Assembly: GCF_037325665.1 (NCBI RefSeq)
Contig: NC_090248.1
Span: 12,397,061 to 12,461,060, forward strand
Length of the DNA stretch: 64,000 bases
Reading direction: 5' to 3'
Source of the DNA: Littorina saxatilis
Lineage: Eukaryota > Mollusca > Gastropoda > Littorinimorpha > Littorinidae
The translations under genes were made by a program, and so were the position numbers. The notes beneath the pieces are model-generated. The model was not told the origin of the DNA. It saw only the letters and a list, made by a program, of their open reading frames with translations, and did no database searches. Below, one piece after another: positions 1 through 10,790 of the stretch; positions within the stretch are counted from its first letter, which is position 1, and every line of letters begins with the position of its first letter.

Positions 1-89
1 GTATTAGAAGTAAGGACCGGTTGTAAGAAAAGGCGTCGCCTTAAACCTCTATCCTTGAAAAATAAAGTTCCATCATTATCATCATCATC

Positions 90-300
<211 letters not shown>

Positions 301-530
301 CGAGTGCATGCAGCAGACGACTTCCCGATCGACTGTGATTGGCAATGAATCGCGTGAATAAGATATGGAATGAGTTACATCTCATTGATTTGGCCGGACA
401 CCCACCATTCTGACAGAGTGCGATGGTCAATCCTTAATCAGATATCGTGATGCCACTTTGGGAGATTACTTAAGATTTCCATACCTTGGCCACACTTTCG
501 ACGGGCGCAGGGGTCCAGCTGATGAGACGC

Positions 531-1076
531 CGGTGTAACACGAGAAAATGACTCCCACGAGATTTTTACTCCGGAGTAAAAATTTCGTACGAAAATGTTA
601 CTCCCTTTACGAAAAAAGCACTCCCCCATTACACGAGAAAATGACTCCCCACGACAGGTGAGTTCCGAGTAAACGTTTCGTACAAAAATGTTACACCCCT
701 GACAAATAAATAACGAATAAATTACTTCACCCTAACACGAGCAATTTAACTTCCCATGCCAGGTGTACGAAATATTTACTCCCTTGTCCCCTGTTAGTCT
801 TGGTGGTGGAAGGGGTGGATGGAGGGTAGCGCGACATTCGTTTGCGCGAGATCACTTACTGGCATTATCCCTTCGCCCGCATCCCATTTTCGAGTACGAG
901 ATTTTTACTGGAAGTACAAAAAATGGGGAGTAAAAATTTCGTGGAGGGAGTAATTTTTTCGTGCCTTGGGGAGTTCATTTCTCGTACGAAACTGGTACTC
1001 GGAGTAAGAATTTCGTACGAAATTTTTACTCCGGAGTACATTTTTCGTGGAGTAAAAATGTCTTGTTACACCGGTG
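531..1076. mobile_element. Palindrome-rich element with CCGGTGT ends
   Basis: The left end reads CCGGTGTAACACGAG and the right end is its approximate reverse complement (CTTGTTACACCGG). The interior repeats palindromic blocks such as ACTCCGGAGT and TTTCGTACGAAA many times in both orientations. It abuts the next element and shares the ACACCGG boundary with it. No coding capacity is seen. This is probably a non-autonomous foldback-type DNA element; the family is not assigned. Confidence 0.55.
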
Positions 1077-1336
1077 TCACGAACTGAAAACTCTGCCTGA
1101 ACAATCCTTCTCATTGCGGTCAATGCGCATGCGCTAACATGGGGAGATTAATCAGGTCGTGAACAACCTAACCCTAACCGGCCTAACCTTACCCTAACCC
1201 TTACCCTAATCCTAACCCTAATCCTAACCCATGGTTCGTTCGGTCAAAGGGTCGCATTTTTTAAGTCCAAGATTGGCGCATGCGCATTGACCACAATGAG
1301 AAGGAATGTTCAGCAGGTTTCAGTTCGTGACACCGG
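1071..1336. mobile_element. Foldback MITE with telomere-like core
   Basis: Terminal inverted repeats of about 66 bp start CCGGTGTCACGAACTGAAA and end in the reverse complement at 1321-1336. The arms also share a CAATGCGCATGCGC motif. The centre (about 1168-1230) is a run of degenerate CCTAA/CCCTAA units resembling the metazoan telomere repeat. There is no open frame. Confidence 0.7.
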
Positions 1337-1478
1337 CCTTCCATGCAAAAAGGGGGGGGGGGGGGTTGCACGCGCATTGGTTTGAAAAACAAAGGGGGGA
1401 AAAACTTGTGTGCTGTAAAGATAACACCGGTCAGCTTTGGTGCTGGTAAATTTTCGTATAATGATAAATGATTACATT

Positions 1479-1858
1479 CTTTCTGTCTTTCTTTATTTGG
1501 TGTTTAACGTCGTTTTCAACCACGAAGGTTATATCGCGACGGGGAAAGGGGGGAGATGGGATAGAGCCACTTAACTTGTTAATTGTTTCTTGTTCACAAA
1601 AGCACTAATCAAAAATTTGCTCCAGGGGCTTGCAACGTAGTACAATATATTACCTTACTGGGAGAATGCAAGTTTCCAGTACAAAGGACTTAACATTTCT
1701 TACATACTGCTTGACTAAAATCTTTACAAACATTGACTATATTCTATACAAGAAACACTCAACAAGGGTAAAAGGAGAAACAGAATCCGTTAGTCGCCTC
1801 TTACGACATGCTGGGGAGCATCGGGTAAATTCTTCCCCCTAACCCGCGGGGGGAATGG
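1479..1858 (-). mobile_element. SINE-like retroposon, family A, copy 1
   Basis: Element of about 370 bp repeated at least eight times in this window. Read on the minus strand it begins with a CCCCGCGGGTTAGGGG head and ends in a GACGTTAAACACCAAATAAAG tail with AAAG repeats. This copy is flanked by a TTACATT direct repeat (1472-1478 and 1859-1865), which supports insertion by retroposition. It is non-coding. Confidence 0.8.
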
Positions 1859-2055
1859 TTACATTAATTTTACAATAAAATGTTCTGCTGAGAGAGGTGT
1901 CACGAAACATCGTTTCTGTCGCAAAGATGCTATCAGTTATAATGACTGATTTTCACATAGTGATAGAGAAAGGAAACCTTGTATACACACAACTTTTGTC
2001 CAACTCAAACAGGTAAGATGTAGTTTTGACTGAGCTAGGATGATAAAGGTAAAAC

Positions 2056-2265
2056 TGTGTGTGTGGGGGGGGGGGGGTATGTGTGTGTGTGTGTGTGTTG
2101 GTGTGTGTGTGTATGCGTGTGTGTGTTGGTGTGTGTTGGTGTGTGTGTGTGTATGTGTGTGTGTTGGTGTGTGTGTGTGTGTGTGTTGGTGTGTGTGTGT
2201 GTGTGTGTGTGCGCGCGCAGGTACGTGTGTGTGTGCCTGTACGTGTGTGCGTGCGCGCGTGTGAG
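2056..2265. repeat. (GT)n compound microsatellite
   Basis: GT dinucleotides interspersed with GTTGGT and TATG steps and preceded by a G-run. The overlapping Cys/Val-rich and His/Thr-rich frames are artefacts. Confidence 0.95.
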
Positions 2266-2420
2266 TGTCCCCTCCGTTCCGCAACATGCCTGCCTACACA
2301 AAATGCACCCGCGGTCCAAGCGGCGGAATGCACATGTATGAAGCGGTCACGGTTCAGCAAGACAGTGGTCAATGAGTGGTAAATCCTCTTAGTGTCCGGC
2401 CTCCAACACTAAGCCCTTGG

Positions 2421-3477
2421 TATGACGGCTTACTAGCGCCAAAACTAAAAATTAGTAATTAACCCGTGAAAGTTACTAATTTTCACGAGAAAATTACAAT
2501 TCTGACGGGAAAATTACTAATTTTCACGTGTTAATTACTAATTTTCTAGTGTTAATAACTAATTTTCAAGTGTTAATGTCTAATTTTCAGTTTTGGCTCG
2601 CTTCCTGACGGCTTACTAGTGCCAAAACTAAAAATTAGTAATTTTCACGCGTTAATTACTAATTTTCTTGTACCTCGTGACTGTGGGGGCTCAATGCGCA
2701 TGCGCGACTGTTTCACCTGCCAGAGCAAAACATCCTTCGATTCGAAACTTTTCTGGTCCATAGTTCTTTAATTAGATATAAATTAACACCAAGAGCTGAG
2801 CGCATGTGTTGATAACCGTGACATACAACTGTCTGTCCGAAAACTTGTTGATTAACGAATTCTATCGAAAGATATTTGTGAAAGTGTGTGAGTCTCGATG
2901 AAGAGATCCGTCTGCTAGTCGTCGGACCTTTTGCACATGTCCGACCGGCCGCCATTTTTCCTCTCTCGGTTCGAACATTTTCGGATCGATTGTCCTTCCC
3001 TAATACACTGTTAAGCAAATGTATGAGTGTGGTAGTGGAAACAAATATGAAGTACAGCTGTCTGCCTGACAACTTGTCGAATAAGGAATTATATTGAAAG
3101 ATATCTGTGAAAGTGTGAGACCACAGCCGATCAAAAGTCCGTCTGCTACGAACAGCTTCGTTTCGAAAGTTTTCAGGATCGATTATTCTTTTCTAAGATA
3201 CCCAAAACAACGTTTAGGATAGCGCTATTGCAGAAAACAGTGAAATGCATCTTCCCGTCGGATTACTTGCTCGATAAGGCCTTCTATTAAAAGATATTTT
3301 AGAAATAGTGTGAGAGTGATGTTTGCCGGGCGTTGAAGCCTCTCAGTGCGGACTCTTAAAATCCGACTACTGTGACCGAAAACGAGGCAAAAATGAAAAT
3401 TAGTAATTAACACTGTTAATTACTAATTTTCACGTGAAAACGATAACCCTAGGTTTTGGCACAAGTAAGCCGTCATA
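2421..3477. mobile_element. 1.06-kb TIR element with CCTTGG target duplication
   Basis: The left end TATGACGGCTTACT and the right end AGTAAGCCGTCATA (with an extra base or two) are inverted repeats of about 25 bp that continue into GCCAAAACT. CCTTGG directly flanks both ends (2415-2420 and 3478-3483). Inside are AT-rich units (TTAGTAATTAACAC and its inverse), a second internal copy of the left end near 2605, and three diverged repeats of about 220 bp marked by CGAAAGATATTTGTGAAAGTG at about 2864, 3093 and 3290. No transposase frame is visible, so it is non-autonomous. Confidence 0.7.
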
Positions 3478-3649
3478 CCTTGGCCCATACCGCCATCCCT
3501 CCTCTAACTTGCTCAGCGCCCCATCGCCCCCACCACCACCACCTACTCGGGTCTCTAAAGCCCGTTTCACACAGCACTGTTCCCGTCATCACGACCTTAT
3601 CAAATAGATGATGTTCGGAAATAACTCCTTTGGGTTTGTTTGGATTTTA

Positions 3650-3823
3650 CTTTACTTTATTTGGTGTTTAATGTCGTTTTCAACCACGAAGGTTATATCG
3701 CGACGGGGAAAGGGGGGAGATGGGATAGAGCCACTTGTCAATTGTTTCTTGTTCACAAAAGCACTAATCAAAAATTTCCTCCAGGGGCTTGCAACGTAGT
3801 ACAATATATTACCTTACTGGGAG
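3650..3823 (-). mobile_element. SINE-like retroposon, family A, truncated copy
   Basis: Only the tail half of the family A element is present. The homology stops abruptly after the CCTTACTGGGAGA motif at 3823, consistent with 5' truncation. Confidence 0.75.
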
Positions 3824-4974
3824 ACCAGCTGCAAACTGTCTTTCAATGGAACGTGCCCGATCCTTCAGCAAAAGCATGGAACCTTAGTTCCCTCATTGGC
3901 ATGCAAGTATGGGCTATATTTAAGAAAGACTGAAGAGGGCGTGCAACACGTGTACTGTGAGATGGGAATGTTGCCGACAAGGCACCAGTCGGGATGAGTC
4001 GAAACGATCTGTCTGCCATCAGCCTTAGATCAATACAAACAAAACAAGAAATTCCTCCGAGGTAGGAAAAACACCCCCGTCCTTACCATTCTGACTGCCA
4101 CCAACTGAGAAGGTTATTTCCCTTTGACCATTAATATGTCCCTCTATAAGTCCTTGTAGAATCTTAATCCACCAATAACTCCCTAACCGTGTGTTTGACT
4201 GGTCCCAATTTTTGTAAGGACCGTCTCAGGAATGTATAGAACCTGTTCACCAAGTTTGGTGACGATCGGTCAGTTCATTCTTGAGATCTATATGCGAACA
4301 CAAACACACAAACAAAACAAACACATCGACCGAATCCTATACACACCGGGGGTGTAACAACACACAACCATCGACCTCTGTGAGCTAGCCACCGGATTAT
4401 AGTAGGTAAGACGACTGAACAATATTTCCTACAGGAGACACTTTCGGCGGCTCACGATCGTTTTCAGGATTTGATCCACAAACCCACACACACTTCATTG
4501 AGCCCTCAAGCTTGGACGATTGGCAGAGACGCCCAGCCTTTAAACTCTTCGTTATCGTTTTTAAGAACCATTATAGTGTTAGTTTCTGAGTAGGACGGCT
4601 CAGACGCAGGGTGCATGGTTTTCTTGTGTTGGTGGCGGCAGGGGTCGTGATAATTACTACCATGGTTGTTCCTAGCGTTAGTTTCCGATCTGTGCGTCAG
4701 AAATGAATAGCAGGAAGCATTTGTGAATTCAAACGACTGAAAACTTTGTGTTGGTTCTGTGAAATAAGAGTGTGAACCTTGTTTGTTTCTAGCTTCACCG
4801 CTCAGTCGGTTGTGTTGGAACAACCGGGAGAGAGACCTTTGATTATGCAATACTCCACTGTGAACGCATGACTGTTTCTGGATAGCCTGTGTTTATTACC
4901 CACGAGTCAGTACGTTAGGTGTAATCAATCGACTTAGATTATACAATAGATTTTGTGCTCGTGGGTTGTTGTTA
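3824..4974. other. Gene-less stretch, possible retroposon 3' end
   Basis: No gene is supported. Around 4100-4350 the sequence has a retroposon-like flavour, with an AAGTTTGGTGACGATCGGTC phrase followed by CAAACA-rich sequence. A similar phrase occurs in the dispersed element at 48122-48940. The rest shows nothing recognisable. Confidence 0.35.
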
Positions 4975-5388
4975 CCCCCCGCGGGTTAGGGGGAGTCCCA
5001 TATTGGTTGAGACGAGAAAGAATTTACCCGATGCTACCCAGCATGTCGTAAGAGGCGACTAACGGTTCTGTTTCTCCTTTTACCCTTGTTAAGTGTTTCT
5101 TGTATAGAATATAGTCAATGTTTGTAAAGATTTTAGTCAAGCAGTATGTAAGAAATGTTAAGTCCTTTGTACTGGAAACTTGCATTCTCCCAGTAAGGTC
5201 ATAATTGTACTACGTTGCAAGCCCCTGGAGCAATTTTTTTATTAGTGCTTTTGTGAACAAGAAACAGTTAACAAGTGGCTCTATCCCATCTCCCCCCTTT
5301 CCCCTATCCCATCTCCCCCCTTTCCCCGTCGCGATATAACCTTGAATGGTTGAAAACGACGTTAAACACCAAATAAAGAAAGGTTGTT
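4975..5388 (+). mobile_element. SINE-like retroposon, family A, subfamily with 25-bp insert
   Basis: Full-length family A copy in plus orientation (CCCCGCGGG head first, AAATAAAGAAAG tail last). It carries an extra segment after the head containing CCCATATTGGTTGAGACG, shared with the copy at 29617-30010. It also has an internal duplication of about 22 bp around 5283-5325, shared with the copy at 32929-33236. Confidence 0.8.
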
Positions 5389-5750
5389 GTTTTTTCCAAG
5401 CTATATTTTTCGATCTGTGAGTTCGGAACATAGAGGCACAGATTTTGAATTTGGGACACTAATCAACTTTGAGAAAACGTGAACTTAATGCCGTTTCTAA
5501 CTGATGTTTCCAAACTTGGAGAGAGGCTAAAAACAAGACAGATCGAACGTTTGATTCCAAAGACAAGTGACTGTGAAAATACCCCTGTGCTTAAAGTTCC
5601 AGCCTGTGACGGCCACAGAGTGGGCGGAGTGGAATCCTGTGTTGTTCCTGTTGACAGGTAGGTGTGCGGGATTATGTTGAGTGTTGGTTGATATATACTG
5701 ACTGTTTGCACCTCGGTGGTTATGGCCAGGACCCTCCTCAGCCTTACGGC

Positions 5751-5781
<31 letters not shown>

Positions 5782-6040
5782 AGTGCATGACCATCTTGCG
5801 GGAGTAGGAAGGGTAGGGGGTGAAACGGGGTCGTCGCTTCACTGACTGGCTTCTTATCCCCGAATGTCATCACTGACACTGTAAACACAGGCGGCACCGA
5901 CAGACACAGACACACGAACGCACGTAAGCACGCACACATATAGACGTCAGCACACAAACACACACACTCGCGCATGTATGCACGCACTCACGTACATACA
6001 GACGCGGCTAGACAGATACACGCACGCACGCACGCACGCA
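5389..6040. other. Gene-less stretch with 29-G run
   Basis: No gene is supported. It contains an uninterrupted run of about 29 G at 5751-5779 and A/C-rich sequence approaching the CA microsatellite. The long minus-strand frame across it is built on the poly-C/poly-Pro run and CA repeats. Confidence 0.7.
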
Positions 6041-6044
6041 CAGA

Positions 6045-6099
<55 letters not shown>
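6041..6099. repeat. (CA)n microsatellite
   Basis: About 58 bp of uninterrupted CA dinucleotides, preceded by GCAC tetranucleotide repeats. Confidence 0.95.
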
Positions 6100-6100
<1 letters not shown>

Positions 6101-7012
6101 GTAACCCGCATTGGCGTTAAAGTCCCCGATCCCCTGTCCCACTTATTTTACCACTCCATGATTTTAAACATCAGTAAAGGGAACTGCACTTGTGGAGGTT
6201 CCGTAGTAAAGGAGTGAATATTACCACAAACGCAAACGGACGTACAATCGGCAAAGGAATGACAGCAACCAAACACAGCAATATATCTCCCACAATATCG
6301 AAATATACATCTACAACGACCAAACCAGTGATGGGCCCGGCTTACTCTTCCAGTACAAGTTCTACTCGAGCGCATATTGAGCTCTTAAACATTCCTACCC
6401 AGAAAGGTAGCGTGTGTTTAAGCTCCTGGAATGATACTGCTTGCTTCTTGTCTGTCCAAGTCGTATATCAGTACTTGACGGTCTGCTAAGAGTTCATAAA
6501 TTGTCTAAAAAGGAAACTTCAAGAGCAGAAATGTCCTTTCTTGATTTATATATCGGCTGTGCAAACTTAAGGAGTGGCATCACCTACCTCTGATTTATAT
6601 ACCGGCTGTTTAAACGTCTTCACCAATGGGCACTACTATCTATAGACGATGCATGTTCAATTCACCGTGGCTTAAATTAACAGTGTCATTTTCTCCTGTG
6701 CACAGGTAAGTCCACGTGCCTTTATCGTGCCATGGTCTGAGTGCTAATGGGACAGTTCGTTAAGGATTGTAAACGTGGTTTTTTTGTCACCCTTTAACTC
6801 AAAATTAATTAAGTTCAACTTATTGTCAGGACGGAGATCTACAGAGCTATACTGCTTTGTCTTGTTATGTATGCTTGGAAACAAACGCTTTGAAGAGTAG
6901 TATTTTGCCAAAAAATAAGGTTCAAAGTAACGCTTAAATTTACCAGTGTTAACACACACAACTCGTTTGAACAAATACGTGAATGGTCGATCAATGAGTG
7001 GATACTTTTGTG
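6100..7012. other. Gene-less stretch
   Basis: Unique-looking sequence with no supported gene. Short open frames near 6190-6489 lack splice-site or family support. Confidence 0.5.
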
Positions 7013-7296
7013 TGTTGAAGATTGTCTCGCCAGCATCTGTATCATGAGTGATTGTCTCGCCAGCATCTGTATCATGAGTGATTGTCTCGCCAGCATCTGT
7101 ATCATGAGTGATTGTCTCGCCAGCATCTGTATCATGAGTGATTGTCTCGCCAGCATCTGTATCATGAGTGATTGTCTCGCCAGCATCTGTATCATGAGTG
7201 ATTGTCTCGCCAGCATCTGTATCACGAGTGATTGTCTCGCCAGCATCTGTATCATGAGTGATTGTCTCGCCAGCATCTGTATCATGAGTGATTGTC
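7013..7296. repeat. 30-bp minisatellite
   Basis: About 9.5 near-identical copies of a 30-bp unit containing TTGTCTCGCCAGCATCTGTA. One copy differs by a single base (ATCACG for ATCATG). Because 30 is a multiple of three, a repeated ten-residue frame (DCLASICIMS) is open on plus and another on minus. These are by-products of the period, not evidence for a gene. Confidence 0.97.
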
Positions 7297-7364
7297 TGTC
7301 AGTCAACTTAATGGACCACTGGGTGACGTACTGTAGTTGTAACGTGTTGTCACTAAGTAAATAA

Positions 7365-7482
7365 ATCCCTGTGCCTTGAATATGTGCGCGATATAAATTG
7401 CATTAAAAAAAAAAATCCCTGCGCTTAGAACTGTACCCACGGAATACGCGCGATATAAGCCTCATATTGATTGAATTAAACG
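7365..7482 (+). mobile_element. Retroposon 3'-tail-like fragments
   Basis: Two adjacent diverged units share AAATCCCTG followed by CGCGATATAA, ending in ATTGATTGAATT. This resembles the GCGC-TATAA type of 3' end seen at 47815-47893 and 53840-53908. Confidence 0.45.
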
Positions 7483-7540
7483 TTCTAATAACACGTGGTT
7501 TTTTCTTCTGAATTTCGGAACGTTGGCAGTCCATCTGTTT

Positions 7541-8085
7541 TTGGATTTTTGTTGATGGATGCATGATAATGGAATAGTAAACGCCCCACAATGATGTAAA
7601 TAGATTTTTGTTGATGGATGCATGATAATGGAATAGTAAACGCCCCACAATGATGTAAATAGATTTTTGTTGATGGATGCATGATAATGGAATAGTAAAC
7701 GCCCCACAATGATGTAAATAGATTTTTGTTGATGGATGCATGATGATGGAATAGTAAACACCCCACAATGATGTAAATAGATTTTTGTTGATGGATGCAT
7801 GATAATGGAATAGTAAACGCCCCACAATGATGTAAATAGATTTTTGTTGATGGATGCATGATAATGGAATAGTAAACGCCCCACAATGATGTAAATAGAT
7901 TTTTGTTGATGGATGCATGATAATGGAATAGTAAACGCCCCACAATGATGTAAATAGATTTTTGTTGATGGATGCATGATAATGGAATAGTAAACGCCCC
8001 ACAATGATGTAAATAGATTTTTGTTGATGGATGCATGATAATGGAATGGTAAACGCCCCACAATGATGTAAATGGAATTTTTGTT
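7541..8085. repeat. 59-bp minisatellite
   Basis: About nine copies of a 59-bp unit containing TTGTTGATGGATGCATGATA and CGCCCCACAATGATGT. Only a few substitutions separate copies. Since 59 is not a multiple of three, the three minus-strand frames of 199-240 residues all cycle through the same peptide. They are not genes. A diverged single copy lies at 47976-48041. Confidence 0.96.
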
Positions 8086-8131
8086 TTTAAATAAGAATGC
8101 ACTCAGGCTACGTATCTTAAAAAGAAATGTA

Positions 8132-8350
8132 TTACTTGAAGTTACGAAGACAACAGTATTGCAGGCTTCCGTTCTGTGAGTCAAAGATTAGTTTGGCACC
8201 TGGTGAAATTACTTTGACATCTTTCATACCATTTTTGACAGGGAAAACCTTGGGTGGCAAGTATATAAGAGATCCACCATTTCTATCGTCAAATCGTGCA
8301 TTTGAAACGTGTTTGATACGTAATGCTCGAAGACACCAACATTGATCCAT
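8132..8350 (-). CDS. Unrecognised 72-residue open frame
   Basis: I do not recognise this protein. The minus frame begins MDQCWCLRALRIKHVSN and includes a coding-like stretch (VFPVKNGMKDVKVISPGA), ending immediately beside the 59-bp minisatellite. No splice sites or neighbours support it, and the opposite strand is also open over the same interval. It could be a relic of a gene piece carried by a mobile element, or chance. Confidence 0.2.
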   Translation of the reverse strand: MDQCWCLRALRIKHVSNARFDDRNGGSLIYLPPKVFPVKNGMKDVKVISPGAKLIFDSQNGSLQYCCLRNFK

Positions 8351-8371
8351 GTGAAGTTCTCATGCAGCTTA

Positions 8372-9425
8372 AAGGCACAGTAAGCCTCCCGTAAACCATC
8401 ACAGATACGGTCAGGCTTTTACACACAGTACAAACACCCTTTCATTTAAACACTCACCGATTGAGAACATCCTAGGTGCCCTCAGTAAAGAGCGAACAAT
8501 TTTCAAAGAATTTATTTTTGCGTGGTTTATCTTACCCCTGAGCCATCGTGAACCCGTGTGATCGAGTTTCCCTTTTTCACAATGTGGTCGTCAGTTAGTC
8601 ATTTGAATGCGACTCGATGTGAGCTTATTTACAATAGCACGTTTTTATGCACGAAACAAACGGCTGTGGTTCACAAGAACTCTGGCGATGGCTTTTGACT
8701 GTTGAGAGGAACGGCGATATGCACTGATAAACCGTCGTCTGCTACGACCCTTGCGTGACCCTGCTTCCGGGCTTTTCTTTTTTCAAACTTTCACCACTTC
8801 GAATTGTACTGATCTTGTCTTGATGAAAAAAGAATTCTTTTATGATTAAAGAATGTTTGTGTAACAACATGTCAATTTATTATTTAGATTTTAAAAGTTA
8901 GGTCTAGCGCAAAAACGCACCACGGTCCAAAAACATTTTGATAATCATCGATTCACGGCTATCGCCAGTTTACATCGATAGAATGAGACCTGAAGGGAAG
9001 TAACTCATGTTTGACCTGAGTTCAGGATGGGTCCAAAAAGTGTTCGAGACAATCTGCAAAATTAATTCTTTAAAAATTGCTCGCTCTTTACGTAGGGCAC
9101 CTAGGATGTTCCCGTTTGGTGAGCGTTCAAATGGAAGGGTGTTTGTACTGTGTGTAAAAGCCTGACAGTATCTGTGATGGTTTACGGGAGGCTTACTGTC
9201 CGGGCGTGAATTCCGGTATTCATAACAGCCGTCCAGCACCAAAACGAGGCACCATTGTTGTTGAGGACCAAGTCCACGAAAATAAATTCTTTGACAATTT
9301 CTCACGCTCGACAGAAAGCAGCCAGGATGTTCCCGTTGGGTGAGCGTTCAAATGGAAGTATGCTTGTACTATATGTAGACGCTCGGGGAGATCTGTGATG
9401 GTTTACGGGAGGCTTACTGTGCCTT
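8372..9425. mobile_element. TIR element with AAGGCACAGTAAGCC ends
   Basis: The left end starts AAGGCACAGTAAGCCTCCCG. The right end is its reverse complement at 9391-9425. Inverted homology extends over about 110 bp (to the CATCCTAGGTGCCC motif at about 8468-8482 and its complement at about 9100). A second right end occurs internally at 9165-9199, so the right arm is duplicated in tandem. No transposase frame and no clear target duplication are visible. Confidence 0.7.
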
Positions 9426-9597
9426 CAACTCTCAGAAAGCCTAGCTTAAGAGATACATTTAGACAGAAGCTTCTGTATTAATGTAATACGCAGTACGCAA
9501 TAGTTGAATTCTCAACCTGAGACAGGGAATCATCTTTGCTAATGGACAAAACGTGGTCATGCGGGGGACGGGCTGGGATGGTATGGGGGGGGGGGGG

Positions 9598-9642
<45 letters not shown>

Positions 9643-10310
9643 AGAGAGAGAGAGACTGAGAGAGAGAGAGAGAGAGAGAGAACTTGACCCTGAAAAAAAG
9701 GAATGGGTAGATATGGCAATTTATATCACAGATAGATAAACACAAGAAAGCATAGCAGCATTTAACCACGAAACCTAAATCATAGTAATTGCCAAAACAA
9801 TCGAAGACTAAAAAAAACTATTATTGAATCAGATCACATTAGGAATGGAACGATAGAAATAGAATATTTACTTTATTTTTTAAATCAGGCGATCGATCAG
9901 CTAATCCTGACAGTTTTGCGAAACACAGAAACAGTCAAGCTAAGGGCACACGACCAATTTCAAAATCGACCAATTCACGATTGAAATATATACTAAAAAC
10001 AAAAAACAAAAACGACACCAATCAGTCGATCGATAAATTAATCCTCATAATAATGTGAAACACAGGAACAGTCACGCAAAGGGCACACAACCGATTCCCA
10101 AATCGATTGATCTGCTCGCACTGTATCGATTGGTTTACACCGATACCATCACAGCTCCAAACAAAAGACTGGCGTTGTATTTCATGTACTTGAGGATTAG
10201 TACGCACACCCACCTCGCTAGTGTATATTTAACCACATGGGCACATTCAATGAGAGCAAGAAGACAGACGGAGAGAGGGGGGGGGGAGAGCGAGGGGGAA
10301 TAGAGAGAGT

Positions 10311-10311
<1 letters not shown>
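9426..10311. other. Gene-less stretch with (GA)n microsatellite
   Basis: Holds a G-run and (GA)n microsatellite at 9586-9681 and a pair of diverged repeats at about 9890-9960 and 10020-10100 (GATCGAT, TCCTNA, GAAACACAG-AACAGTCA). No gene is supported. Confidence 0.6.
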
Positions 10312-10382
<71 letters not shown>

Positions 10383-10385
10383 CAG
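10312..10385. repeat. (CA)n microsatellite
   Basis: Near-perfect CA dinucleotide run of about 74 bp, downstream of a G/A-rich tract. Confidence 0.95.
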
Positions 10386-10409
10386 ACACACTGGAAAAAT
10401 CATTTCGGA

Positions 10410-10790
10410 CCCCTATATCACCACTGTAAGACCTCCCCCCTTTAAAAAGACATTTCTTTTTCAAATTGTGAGTTCATAGCATATCTAAATACACCTCCAT
10501 TTTAAGAGTCTTTCTTTAAATTTGAAGACCTGATTTTCTTAAGATTGTTGGAGATATAGCATTGCATAGCAAAACAGTACAGTACTAGAACCCCCCCCCC
10601 CCCTTTCAGACCCCCCCCCCCCCCCTGGTTCAAAGTGTGTGTTCACAGCATCTCTGAATTTATCTCATTTTAAGCCTCCTTCTTTTTGAAGACCTGAATT
10701 TCTTATATTTTTGGAGGTCTTAACCGTCTTTTTTAAGACCTGAATTTCTTATCTTCTTCGAGGTCTTAAAAGGGGATCCCACTGTATGCA
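10410..10790. mobile_element. Degenerate MITE cluster (AAGACCTGA type)
   Basis: Two diverged internal units (about 10455-10540 and 10625-10710) share GTTCA-AGCAT-TCTNAAT and TTTGAAGACCTGA motifs, with C-runs between. The right end GGGGATCCCACTGTA resembles the CAGTGG terminal repeat of the better preserved element at 14645-14819. Confidence 0.45.

Noticed and set aside
1937-2382. His/Thr-rich and Cys/Val-rich frames, also at 10135-10479 and 16548-16994
   Set aside because: Products of GT/CA microsatellites, open on both strands in several frames.
4506-4850. Minus frame of 114 residues rich in His, Asn and Ser
   Set aside because: No domain, splice site, promoter or repeat context; the composition is compatible with chance.
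5463-5987. Minus frame of 174 residues with a poly-Pro stretch
   Set aside because: Built across a 29-base homopolymer and CA-rich sequence; no protein family signal.
7403-8184. Three overlapping minus frames of 199-240 residues
   Set aside because: All three cycle through the same peptide because the 59-bp period shifts frame each unit. This is a minisatellite, not a gene.
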